Below the pieces are notes generated by a model that made no database searches, had not been told where the DNA came from, and worked only from the letters and a program-made list of their open reading frames with translations. From Mesorhizobium sp. B2-7-1 (lineage in GTDB: Bacteria; Pseudomonadota; Alphaproteobacteria; Rhizobiales; Rhizobiaceae), in contig NZ_VFUA01000007.1 in NCBI RefSeq assembly GCF_006440735.1, positions 1-64,000 on the forward strand: a stretch of 64,000 bases of DNA, read 5' to 3'. Position numbers and translations under genes: made by a program. The first letter of the stretch is position 1. Each line of letters starts with the position of its first letter. This document shows positions 1 through 8,024 of the stretch, in pieces.

Positions 1-2
1 AA

Positions 3-1502
3 GTGCGCCCGGTCATCCGCGAGCAGTCGCGGCTGACTTCGGTGCTGATCGAGGCCTACGCCACCTCGCGCGGCCGCAAGCAGCTCAAGGGCATCGAGGA
101 CGTCTCGAAGAAATACGGCTTCAAATATGGCGTGCAGACGCTGCTTTCCTTCGGCGGTCTGACCTCGATCAACCACCCGCGCCTGCACGAGACGATGATC
201 TCCGGGCCGATCGGCGGCATCCTGGGTGCTGCCTATGTCGGCAAGCTGATCGGCAACGACTCGCTGATCTGCTCGGATATGGGTGGCACCTCCTTCGACA
301 TGGGCGTCATCACGCGCGGCCAGACGCGGATCGAGAACGAGCCGCTGATGGACCGTTTCAAGCTCAACGTGCCGACGCTGCATCTCGACACAATCGGCGC
401 CGGCGCCGGCATGATCCTCAAGGTCGACCCGCTGACCAGAAAGGTCTCGCTCGGACCGGAAAGCGCCGGCTCCGATCCTGGCCCGATCTGCTTCGCCAAG
501 GGCGGCACTGAGCCCACCATCGCCGACTGCGACGCCATCCTCGGCCGGCTGAACCCGCATTACTTCCTCGGCGGCAAGGTCGTGCTGCAGGTCGAGAAAG
601 CTCGGAAGGCCTTCGAGGAGAAATGCTCGCGCCTGCTCGGCGTCGGCGTCGAGGAAGCGGCCGAAGGCATGATCGACATGCTGGAGGCCGACGCCAACAA
701 TGCGCTGCGCCGCGTCATCTCCGGTCAGGGAATCCACCCCTCGGAATTCACGCTGCTCTCCTATGGCGGCTCCGGGCCGCTGCATCTGGCCGGCTGCTCC
801 AGGGGCATCGGCTTCAAGGACATCATCACCTTCCAGTTCGCCGCCGCCTTCTCGGCCTTCGGCTGCACCACCGCCGATTTCATGCGCCGCCACTCGGTGT
901 CGACGCAGATCGACATCGGCGCGCGCGCCAGCGATGACGAGCTGCAGGCTTTCGGCGCGAAGGTCACAGCTGTCTGGGACGATCTCACCAGGGCAGCGGT
1001 CGACGAAATGATCGCCGACGGCCATGGCCGCGACAAGATCAAGACCGTGCCGTTCCTGATGATGCGCTACACCGGCCAGCTCGAGGACGTCGAGGTGATC
1101 GCGCCGCTGTCGGCGATCAAATCGGCTGACGACATGCGCAAGGTCATCGCCGAGTTCGAGGCGGTCTATGCCAAGGTCAACCACCGCGTCTCGCGCTACG
1201 GCGAGGCCGGCTTCTCGATCACCGAGCTCGGGCTGATCGCCACCGCCGACAAGGTCAAGCCGACGCTGGTCAAGCGGCCGCTGGGCAAGTCCGATCCGGC
1301 ATCCGCCCACAAGGGCGTGCGCGAAGCCTATATCGGTGGCCGCTGGCACAGGGCTAATCTCTACGAGATGGACCTGCTCCAGCCCGGCCATGAGGTCATC
1401 GGCCCGGCCATCATCGAACACCCGGCGACGACCCTCGTCGTCCATCCGCAGGACCGCGTCCATGTCGATGAATGGACGCTGCTGCACTACACCCACGCTT
1501 GA
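3..1502 (+). CDS. acxA: Acetone/ketone carboxylase beta subunit (HyuA family), 5' truncated
   Basis: This is a HyuA/oxoprolinase-type subunit, the ATP-binding part of ketone carboxylases. Acetone carboxylase turns acetone, bicarbonate and ATP into acetoacetate. The frame is open to the window edge. The 499 visible residues match only the C-terminal two thirds of a family that is usually about 700 aa, so the true start lies outside. Visible features are a SGPIGG-type glycine-rich stretch (about residue 67), CSDMGGTSFDMGVI (about 90) and LLSYGGSGPLHLAG (about 249), all typical of the actin-like ATPase fold of HyuA. It is followed after 14 bp by the HyuB-type subunit and then by a gamma subunit. 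The three together point to acetone carboxylase rather than hydantoinase or 5-oxoprolinase. The real substrate may be another ketone. Confidence 0.85.
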   Translation: MRPVIREQSRLTSVLIEAYATSRGRKQLKGIEDVSKKYGFKYGVQTLLSFGGLTSINHPRLHETMISGPIGGILGAAYVGKLIGNDSLICSDMGGTSFDMGVITRGQTRIENEPLMDRFKLNVPTLHLDTIGAGAGMILKVDPLTRKVSLGPESAGSDPGPICFAKGGTEPTIADCDAILGRLNPHYFLGGKVVLQVEKARKAFEEKCSRLLGVGVEEAAEGMIDMLEADANNALRRVISGQGIHPSEFTLLSYGGSGPLHLAGCSRGIGFKDIITFQFAAAFSAFGCTTADFMRRHSVSTQIDIGARASDDELQAFGAKVTAVWDDLTRAAVDEMIADGHGRDKIKTVPFLMMRYTGQLEDVEVIAPLSAIKSADDMRKVIAEFEAVYAKVNHRVSRYGEAGFSITELGLIATADKVKPTLVKRPLGKSDPASAHKGVREAYIGGRWHRANLYEMDLLQPGHEVIGPAIIEHPATTLVVHPQDRVHVDEWTLLHYTHA

Positions 1503-1516
1503 GAAGGGCGAACGCC

Positions 1517-3712
1517 ATGCTGGACAAACCCGCCTCTGCGCTGCGCATCCGCGAGCGGCTGATCGAATCCGAACGGCTGATGGAAGAGACCGGCTGCTAT
1601 GACGGCATCACGGAACTCCATTTGCGCAACCAGGACCCGCTGAAATTCGAGACGCTGCACACCAAGCTGCGCGCCTATTGCGTCTCGGCCCGCGAGATGG
1701 CGCGCCGCATCTCCGCCTCGCCCGGCGTGCGCGAGGTCGGCGAGATGGTCGTCGCCATCTACACGCCGGAAGGCGACGCCATCGCGCTCTCCAACGGTAT
1801 CATGGTGCATGTGCACACGATGAGCCGCTTCATCAAATGGATGATCCGCAACGGCTACGAGGAAAACCCGCGAATCCGCGACGGCGACATCTTCGCCAAC
1901 AACGACGCCTTCATAGGCACCGTGCAGGTGCCCGACGTGATGGACGTGGTGCCGATTTTCCATTCGGGCAAGCTGGTCGGTTGGGCCGGCGCCGTCTGTC
2001 ACGAGCTTGAGGCCGGCGGCATCACACCCGGCGGCGACGTCGCACTTGCACAGGAACGCTTCACCGAAGGCCTGTTCGTCTGCGCCGAGAAGGTCGGCGA
2101 GAACGATGAGCTCAGGCGCGACTACGTCATCCGCTGCGAGCGCAATCTCAGGATGCCGATCTACTGGGTGCTGGACGAGAAGGCCAAGGTGGCGTCGTGC
2201 ATCGACATGCGCGAAAGCGTCAAGGCGCTCATCGACGAGATCGGCCTCGACTACTGGATGCAGGTGTCGAAGGAGTTCATCGAGGAAGGCCGCCGGGCCC
2301 AGCTCGCCCGTACCCGCCAGCTCACCGTGCCCGGCATCTATCGTGGCCACACCTTCTACGGCCATGTCACCGCCGGCAAGCCGGGCTACCAGCCGCTCGG
2401 CGATCCCGACTGGCTCTACAACATGCCTATCGAGATGGAGATTAGGTCCGACGGCAAGATCATCATGGATTTCGAGGGCACGCAGCCCTGGGGCTACCAT
2501 TCGATGAACTGCACGCCGGCCGGCATGGATGGCGGCATGTTCGTGACGCTGACCCAGCACATGAACTTCGAGGGCCTGGTCAATGACGGCGCCTGGATGG
2601 CGACCGAATTGAAGCTGCCGCACGGCACCTGGACCAATCCCGACAACGAGATGGTGGCGACCGCCACATCCTGGGCGCTTCTCCTGCCGGCTTACGGCGT
2701 CTTCCAGCGGCTCTTGTCGCGCTCCTTCATCGCGCGTGGCTTCGTCGAGGAAGCGTTCGTCGGCCAGGTCAACAGCCCGATGATCGAGATGGGAGGCACC
2801 AGCCAGTACGGCACGCCGTTCGGCATGGCGCATTTCGAATGCGCCGCCGCCGGCTCGGGCGCGCTGGCGATCAAGGACGGCCTCGACACCGCCTATGTCG
2901 GCTGGAACCCGGAATCCGACATGGGCAATATCGAGATCTGGGAACAGAACATGCCGATGCTCTATATCGGCCGTTCCATCGTTCCCAACTCGGGCGGCGC
3001 CGGCAAATATCGCGGCGGCTGTTCCTTCCTGTCGACTTGGCTGGTCTCGAAGACCGATCATCTCAGGTTGGTGACGTCGGAGCACTCCTCTCGCGTCTTC
3101 GACAATGGCGGTCTCTGCGGCGGCTATCCGGCGCCGACCTGCCAGAAGCATCGCGCGGTGCGCGACTCGAACATCTTCGAGCTTGCCGAAAAGGGCGCGC
3201 CGCTGGCGCATCACACCGGCACCAACCCATACCGCTCGGAGCTGGAGGTTCGACTGGAAGGCCAGCATGTGACGATGGAAGGGCCCTATATCACCGCGCC
3301 GCACAAGACGGGCGACGTCTTCACCCACTCCTACAATGGCGGCGGCGGCTACGGCGACGTGCTGGAGCGGGACCCGGTCAAGACCGCCTGGGATGTCGAG
3401 AACGGCTTCCTCACGAGGCAAGCGGCAGAAGGCATCTTCGGCATCGTGCTCGACGAGGACGAGGAAGGTTTTCCGGTCGCCAATCTGGACGCCACCGAGC
3501 GCCATCGCGCCGATATGCGGGCCAAGCGCTTGGCGCGCGCCAGGCCGGTTTCGGAGTGGATCGCCAAGGAGCGAGAACGGGTGAAAGCCGCCGACTTCGC
3601 GCCCGAGGTGAAGAAGATGTATGCCAGCGCCATCAAGCTTTCGCCCCGTTTCACCAAGGACTTTTCGACCTTCTGGGATGTCGATGCCAAATCGACCTTC
3701 GGCGTGGAGTAA
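1517..3712 (+). CDS. acxB: Acetone/ketone carboxylase alpha subunit (HyuB family)
   Basis: This is the 731-aa HyuB-type catalytic partner of the upstream HyuA protein. In acetone carboxylase this subunit carries the metal site where phosphorylated substrate and carboxyphosphate react. The start is ATG 1517, with a GAGAAGGG ribosome site at 1501-1508, which fits better than the in-frame upstream extension overlapping acxA. The length is close to known alpha subunits. Glycine-rich HyuB segments such as GGITPGGDVAL and NSGGAGKYRGG are visible. It lies 14 bp after acxA and 5 bp before acxC, so the three should be one transcript. A long antisense reading frame covers the gene but is a codon-bias shadow. 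Confidence 0.88.
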   Translation: MLDKPASALRIRERLIESERLMEETGCYDGITELHLRNQDPLKFETLHTKLRAYCVSAREMARRISASPGVREVGEMVVAIYTPEGDAIALSNGIMVHVHTMSRFIKWMIRNGYEENPRIRDGDIFANNDAFIGTVQVPDVMDVVPIFHSGKLVGWAGAVCHELEAGGITPGGDVALAQERFTEGLFVCAEKVGENDELRRDYVIRCERNLRMPIYWVLDEKAKVASCIDMRESVKALIDEIGLDYWMQVSKEFIEEGRRAQLARTRQLTVPGIYRGHTFYGHVTAGKPGYQPLGDPDWLYNMPIEMEIRSDGKIIMDFEGTQPWGYHSMNCTPAGMDGGMFVTLTQHMNFEGLVNDGAWMATELKLPHGTWTNPDNEMVATATSWALLLPAYGVFQRLLSRSFIARGFVEEAFVGQVNSPMIEMGGTSQYGTPFGMAHFECAAAGSGALAIKDGLDTAYVGWNPESDMGNIEIWEQNMPMLYIGRSIVPNSGGAGKYRGGCSFLSTWLVSKTDHLRLVTSEHSSRVFDNGGLCGGYPAPTCQKHRAVRDSNIFELAEKGAPLAHHTGTNPYRSELEVRLEGQHVTMEGPYITAPHKTGDVFTHSYNGGGGYGDVLERDPVKTAWDVENGFLTRQAAEGIFGIVLDEDEEGFPVANLDATERHRADMRAKRLARARPVSEWIAKERERVKAADFAPEVKKMYASAIKLSPRFTKDFSTFWDVDAKSTFGVE

Positions 3713-3717
3713 GGACC

Positions 3718-4224
3718 ATGACCTCATACAGCAAGGAAGTCATCGCCGATCTGGTTGCCGGCACGCTGCCCTGGCCGCAGACGCGCCGCATCATGAGCGC
3801 CTACAAGGACGACGATCGTTTCTTCAAATATGTCGCGGTGCTGCAGGACCGAGTCGGCTGGAAGGACCCGATCCTGCTCCCCGTGGGCGACCATCTCTTC
3901 ATCTGCCAGAGCGGCGAGGAACGGGTGACGAAATGCGAATGCGGTCATTCCTTCGGCGACTACCGCAAGAACTGGAAGCTGAACGCTTCAATCATCGTGC
4001 GCGACAGCGAGGAAACGCTGCGCGAGATCTACCCCAACAGCGACCTGCCGGATCCGGACTGGATGGAAATCCGCGAGTTCATCTGCCCGGAATGCGGCAC
4101 GCTACACGAAGTCGAGGCGGCCGCGCCGGGCTACCCGATCGTGCATGATTTCGAGCCGGACCTCGAAGGATTTTACCGCGACTGGCTGGGTAAACCGCTG
4201 GAGCCGACTAACAAGGGAGGTTGA
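3718..4224 (+). CDS. acxC: Acetone carboxylase gamma subunit
   Basis: This 168-aa protein matches the acetone carboxylase gamma-subunit family in length and pattern. It holds two paired-cysteine knuckles, CEC (C73, C75) and CPEC (C123, C126), which look like one split zinc ribbon. This small subunit is absent from ordinary hydantoinases and oxoprolinases. Its presence is the main reason for reading the operon as a ketone carboxylase. ATG 3718 lies 5 bp after the acxB stop with GGAGTAAGG just upstream. The downstream dehydrogenase gene starts 8 bp after its stop. Confidence 0.9.
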   Translation: MTSYSKEVIADLVAGTLPWPQTRRIMSAYKDDDRFFKYVAVLQDRVGWKDPILLPVGDHLFICQSGEERVTKCECGHSFGDYRKNWKLNASIIVRDSEETLREIYPNSDLPDPDWMEIREFICPECGTLHEVEAAAPGYPIVHDFEPDLEGFYRDWLGKPLEPTNKGG

Positions 4225-4232
4225 CGCCGAGA

Positions 4233-5003
4233 ATGGGCCGCGTCGCAGGCAAGGTAGCGCTCGTGACCGGGGCCGGTCTCGGCCTCGGGCGGGCGTCATC
4301 GCTTCTGCTGGCGGCGGAAGGCGCCAGGCTTGTCGTCAGCGACATCGAAGAAGGCCTCGCCGGCAATACGGCGGCGGAGATCGTCAAGGCGGGCGGCGAG
4401 ACATTGGCGCTTCGCCACGACGTCTCGAAGCCCGAGGACTGGCCGGCCGTCATGGAGGCGGTCGAGCAGCGCTTCGGGCGGCTCGACGTGCTGGTCAACA
4501 ATGCCGGTATCGCTATCGCCAAAAACGTCGAGGACACGACGCTCGCCGAATGGCGGCGCACCATGGCGATCAATCTCGACGGCGTCTTCCTCGGCTGCCA
4601 GGAAGGCATCAAGCTGATGAAGAAATCCGGCGGCGGATCGATCATCAACCTTTCCTCCATCGACGGCATCATCGGCGAGGCAGAGCTTGCCGCCTACTGT
4701 GCCTCCAAGGGTGGCGTGCGCACCTTGACCAAGGCGGTCGCCGTGCATTGCGCCGAGCAGCGCTACGGCATCCGCTGCAACTCCATCCATCCGGGCTATA
4801 TCTGGACGCCGCAGACCGAGAACTACCTGCGTGATCTGGGCAAGCTCGAGCAGGAGAAAGCCAAGGCGCTTTCCCGCCATCCGATAGGCTTCCTCGGCGA
4901 GCCGAACGACATCGCCTACATGGTTCTCTACCTCGCCTCGGATGAATCGAAATTCGTCACCGGCTCCGAAATGGTCGTCGATGGAGGCTATCTTGCAGTG
5001 TGA
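4233..5003 (+). CDS. Short-chain dehydrogenase/reductase (SDR) 1
   Basis: This is a classical SDR of 256 aa using NAD(H) or NADP(H). The N-terminus carries TGAGLGLGRA (cofactor-binding TGxxxGxG), followed by NNAG and the catalytic Ser...Tyr-x-x-x-Lys set in LSSIDG...AAYCASKGG. An aspartate after the second strand (VVSDIE) favours NAD. ATG 4233 is chosen. A TTG at 4221 is also in frame, but it abuts the GGGAGG site at 4215-4220 with no spacing. In a ketone-carboxylase operon the likely job is to make the ketone from an alcohol, or to reduce the beta-keto acid product. That role is inferred from position. Confidence 0.85.
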   Translation: MGRVAGKVALVTGAGLGLGRASSLLLAAEGARLVVSDIEEGLAGNTAAEIVKAGGETLALRHDVSKPEDWPAVMEAVEQRFGRLDVLVNNAGIAIAKNVEDTTLAEWRRTMAINLDGVFLGCQEGIKLMKKSGGGSIINLSSIDGIIGEAELAAYCASKGGVRTLTKAVAVHCAEQRYGIRCNSIHPGYIWTPQTENYLRDLGKLEQEKAKALSRHPIGFLGEPNDIAYMVLYLASDESKFVTGSEMVVDGGYLAV

Positions 5004-5021
5004 ACACGGAGTGCGTTCGCG

Positions 5022-5849
5022 ATGACCAACCTCACCGGCCGCAGCGCCATCGTCACCGGTGGCTTTTCCGGCATGGGTTTCGCCATCGCCACGGCGCTCG
5101 CCAAGGCCGGCGCCAACGTTGCCGTCGGCTCCTATGTGGCGTCGCCGCAGGCGGGCAGGGTCGACGCCGCCTACTATCCCGGCGCGGACGAGATCGAGCG
5201 CGTGCGCTCGGCGCTGGCCACACATGGCACCAAGGTGCATGCCGCCCATCTCGACGTGCGCGACAGCGCGCTCACCAACCTCTTCTTCGCGCAAGCCCAG
5301 GCGGCCGTCGGCCAGGCAGACATCCTGGTCAACGCCGCCGGCACCACGGCCGAGCAGCCGGTCTGCGGTCATTCCGACGAACTCTGGGACAAGATCGTCG
5401 ACACCAATCTCACTGGCGCCTTCCGCACCACGCGTGCGGTTCTGCCCGGCATGATCGAGCGCGGCTGGGGCCGCATCGTCAACATCGGCTCGACGGCCGC
5501 TTCCGTCGGCTGGAAGGACAATCCGGCCTATTGCGCCTCCAAAGCCGGCCTGCTTGGGCTGACGCGCTGCGTGGCGCTCGAAGGTGCGCCGCATGGTGTC
5601 ACCTGCGTCATGATCAGCCCGACCTGGGTCGAGACCGAACTGATGCGCCGCAATGTGGCTCAAGTCGTCGAGCGCGAAGGCAAGGGCCGCAGCGCCGAGG
5701 AACTGATGGACGAGTTCAGGAAAGGCAATCCTCAGGGGCGCATGCTGCAGCCGGAGGAGATCGCCGCGCTCGCGGTGTTCCTCTGCTCGGATCTCGCCAA
5801 GGGGATCACCATGGAAAATATCCAGATCACCGGCGGCGCCTTGTGGTAG
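5022..5849 (+). CDS. Short-chain dehydrogenase/reductase (SDR) 2
   Basis: This second classical SDR (275 aa) has TGGFSGMGFA at the cofactor site, NAAG, and the active-site set NIGSTAASVGW...AYCASKAG. The fold is that of 3-hydroxybutyrate and 3-oxoacyl dehydrogenases. It starts 18 bp after SDR1 and differs clearly from it, so this is not a recent tandem duplication. Two SDRs beside a ketone carboxylase suggest one oxidises a secondary alcohol to the ketone and the other handles the resulting 3-oxo acid. Substrates cannot be read from the sequence. Confidence 0.85.
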   Translation: MTNLTGRSAIVTGGFSGMGFAIATALAKAGANVAVGSYVASPQAGRVDAAYYPGADEIERVRSALATHGTKVHAAHLDVRDSALTNLFFAQAQAAVGQADILVNAAGTTAEQPVCGHSDELWDKIVDTNLTGAFRTTRAVLPGMIERGWGRIVNIGSTAASVGWKDNPAYCASKAGLLGLTRCVALEGAPHGVTCVMISPTWVETELMRRNVAQVVEREGKGRSAEELMDEFRKGNPQGRMLQPEEIAALAVFLCSDLAKGITMENIQITGGALW

Positions 5850-5930
5850 CGTCGGTCGGGGTGATGGATCCCGGTCTCGTGGGAGGGGCCGGCATAAACA
5901 GAAGGACCATCAACCAACAGGGGAACTGAC

Positions 5931-6869
5931 ATGAAGATAGGAAATGCCTTGCAAGCGGCCGGAATTGGCCTGGCGCTGATGCTTGCCGCAACGACGGCCG
6001 GGCAAAGCGCCGATCTCGGCGCGAAAGACGACCCGATCAAGCTCGCGATGCTGGAATGGACCGGCGCGCACGTCTCCACCCACATCGCCGGCCAGATTCT
6101 CGAGAAGCTCGGCTACAAGGTCGAATACGTCACCGCCGGCAACTTCCCGCAATTCTCAGGCCTCGCCGACGGCTCGCTCAGCGCCTCGGTGGAGATCTGG
6201 TTGAACAATGTCGGCGACATCTATCCGAAGGTGCTGGCTGCCAAGCAGATCGAGGACATCGGCAAGCTCGACCTGAAGACCCAGGAAGGCTGGATCTACC
6301 CGAAATTCATGGAAAAGGTCTGTCCCGGCCTGCCGGACTGGACTGCGCTGAGCAAGCCCGAATGCGTGCAGGCGCTGTCGACGCCCGAGACGGCGCCCAA
6401 TGGCCGCTTCCTCGACTACCCGTCCGACTGGGGCTCGCGAGCGGCGACCATCCTTGCCGACAACAGCATGCCCTACACCGCTGTGCCGTCGGGGTCGGAA
6501 GGCGCGCTGGTCGCGGAGCTGGAAGCAGCAGAAGCGGCCAAGACGCCGCTGATCATGATGTTCTGGGGTCCGCATTACGCGCTTGCCGAGAACGATGTCG
6601 GCTGGGTGACGATGCCGCCCTGCAAGGAGCAGACCAACGAGCACTGCATCACGCCGCCCGATGTCGACAAGATCGTCTGGTCCGGCTTCGGCGCCAAATG
6701 GCCGGCGGCCTACACCTTCCTGAAGGCCTTCAAGATGGACGCGACAGAGCAGCAGAAGCTGATGCTGGCGGTTGACAAGCAGGGCAAGGACCTCGACGCC
6801 GTCGTCAAGGAATGGATCGACAAGAACGAGGCGGTGTGGAAACCTTGGCTGGATGGCGCCAAGGGATAA
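5931..6869 (+). CDS. Quaternary-amine ABC transporter substrate-binding protein (OpuAC type)
   Basis: This is a 312-aa periplasmic binding protein of the glycine betaine/proline betaine/choline class. Residues 1-26 form a signal peptide with cleavage likely after the Ala-Gly-Gln-Ser-Ala stretch. The mature part has the OpuAC order (IKLAMLEWTGAHVS near the start, then the Gly-Trp and FWGPHYAL segments). Trp and Tyr residues are frequent, as expected for an aromatic box that holds a trimethylammonium group. Four cysteines in the mature protein could form disulfides. It lies 81 bp after SDR2 and 87 bp before its ATPase. Linkage to the carboxylase genes suggests the imported compound feeds that pathway. 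Confidence 0.88.
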   Translation: MKIGNALQAAGIGLALMLAATTAGQSADLGAKDDPIKLAMLEWTGAHVSTHIAGQILEKLGYKVEYVTAGNFPQFSGLADGSLSASVEIWLNNVGDIYPKVLAAKQIEDIGKLDLKTQEGWIYPKFMEKVCPGLPDWTALSKPECVQALSTPETAPNGRFLDYPSDWGSRAATILADNSMPYTAVPSGSEGALVAELEAAEAAKTPLIMMFWGPHYALAENDVGWVTMPPCKEQTNEHCITPPDVDKIVWSGFGAKWPAAYTFLKAFKMDATEQQKLMLAVDKQGKDLDAVVKEWIDKNEAVWKPWLDGAKG

Positions 6870-6956
6870 TTCGCCGATATGCCTGACAAGGGCTGAGGGC
6901 AACAACGACCCGGCTTTCGCAATGCGCGGACCCGGGCGAACAATCGGCATGGGTTG

Positions 6957-8024
6957 ATGGGAACGGACACTGCCGCGCGCCCGATAAAGCTTGCCTGTCG
7001 AAACGTCTGGAAAGTCTATGGCCGGCGCCCGGGCTATTACTTCGACTCGCGCGGCTATGTGATCGATCCCGACGCGCTGGCCGAGCGGCTGCGCGCGGAG
7101 GCGCATCTGCCGGCCGTGGTCGATGCCAGCTTCGAGGTGGCGACCGGCGAGATCTTCGTCATCATGGGTCTGTCCGGCTCCGGCAAGTCGACCCTGGTGC
7201 GCTGCCTGTCGCGTCTGGTCGAGCCGAGCGCCGGCGAGATCCTGCTCGACGGCAGGAACCTGCTCGCCGCCAGCGGCAAGGAGCTCATCGAACTGCGCCG
7301 CCACGCCATGGGCATGGTGTTCCAGAATTTCGGCCTGCTGCCGCATCTGAACGTGTTGGGCAACGTCGCCTTCCCGCTGAAGATCCAGGGCAAGCCGGCG
7401 AAGGAGCGCGAGGCCCGCGCCCGCGAGATGATCGCGCTGGTCGGGCTCGAAGGCCGTGAAGCGTCCTTCCCGCACCAGCTCTCCGGCGGCCAGCAGCAGC
7501 GCGTCGGCATTGCCCGTTCGCTCGCTGTGGGGCCGGAGCTGTGGTTCCTCGACGAGCCGTTCTCGGCCCTCGATCCGCTGATCCGCAAGCAGATGCAGGA
7601 TGAGTTCCTGCGCCTGCAGCGCATGCTGAAGAAGACCATCATCTTCATCACCCACGACATCGCCGAGGCCTTCCGCCTGGCCGATCGGCTGGCGATCATG
7701 CGGGCCGGCAAGATCGTCCAGATCGGCCGCCCCGCCGACATCGTCCTCAACCCGGCCGACGAGTATGTCGCGCAGTTCACCGATGATATGCCACTGCTGC
7801 GCGTCATCACGGCCGGCGACATCGCCACGCCGGCCAATGGCGCGGCGCTGCCCGAACAAAGCGTCGCCGCGGACACCAGCCTCGAGGCGCTTATCCCGCA
7901 GCTCGCCTCCGGCGTCGGCGCTTTCACCGTTCCCGGTGCCGGCGGCAGTCCGCCGGCATTGCTCAGCGCCAGCGCGGTGCTTGCCGTGCTGGAGCGCGAG
8001 CAGGCGAGGCGCACCCGCGAATGA
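6957..8024 (+). CDS. Quaternary-amine ABC transporter ATP-binding protein (OpuAA/ProV type)
   Basis: This 355-aa ATPase energises the transporter. It carries Walker A (MGLSGSGKST, about residue 70), Q-loop (VFQNFGLLPH), signature (LSGGQQQR) and Walker B (LWFLDEPFSALD). The long N-terminal extension before the P-loop and the C-terminal stretch after residue 270 follow the ProV layout. The C-terminal part is shorter than a full pair of CBS domains, so ionic-strength sensing may be reduced or lost. ATG 6957 is chosen over the adjacent TTG 6954. Neither has a strong ribosome site. The gene overlaps the permease start by 4 bp (ATGA). Confidence 0.88.
   Translation: MGTDTAARPIKLACRNVWKVYGRRPGYYFDSRGYVIDPDALAERLRAEAHLPAVVDASFEVATGEIFVIMGLSGSGKSTLVRCLSRLVEPSAGEILLDGRNLLAASGKELIELRRHAMGMVFQNFGLLPHLNVLGNVAFPLKIQGKPAKEREARAREMIALVGLEGREASFPHQLSGGQQQRVGIARSLAVGPELWFLDEPFSALDPLIRKQMQDEFLRLQRMLKKTIIFITHDIAEAFRLADRLAIMRAGKIVQIGRPADIVLNPADEYVAQFTDDMPLLRVITAGDIATPANGAALPEQSVAADTSLEALIPQLASGVGAFTVPGAGGSPPALLSASAVLAVLEREQARRTRE

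Noticed and set aside
1487-3727. 746-aa antisense frame opposite acxB
   Set aside because: It mirrors the length of acxB, has composition biased to Arg, His and Ala, and no recognisable domain. It is a codon-bias shadow of a GC-rich gene.
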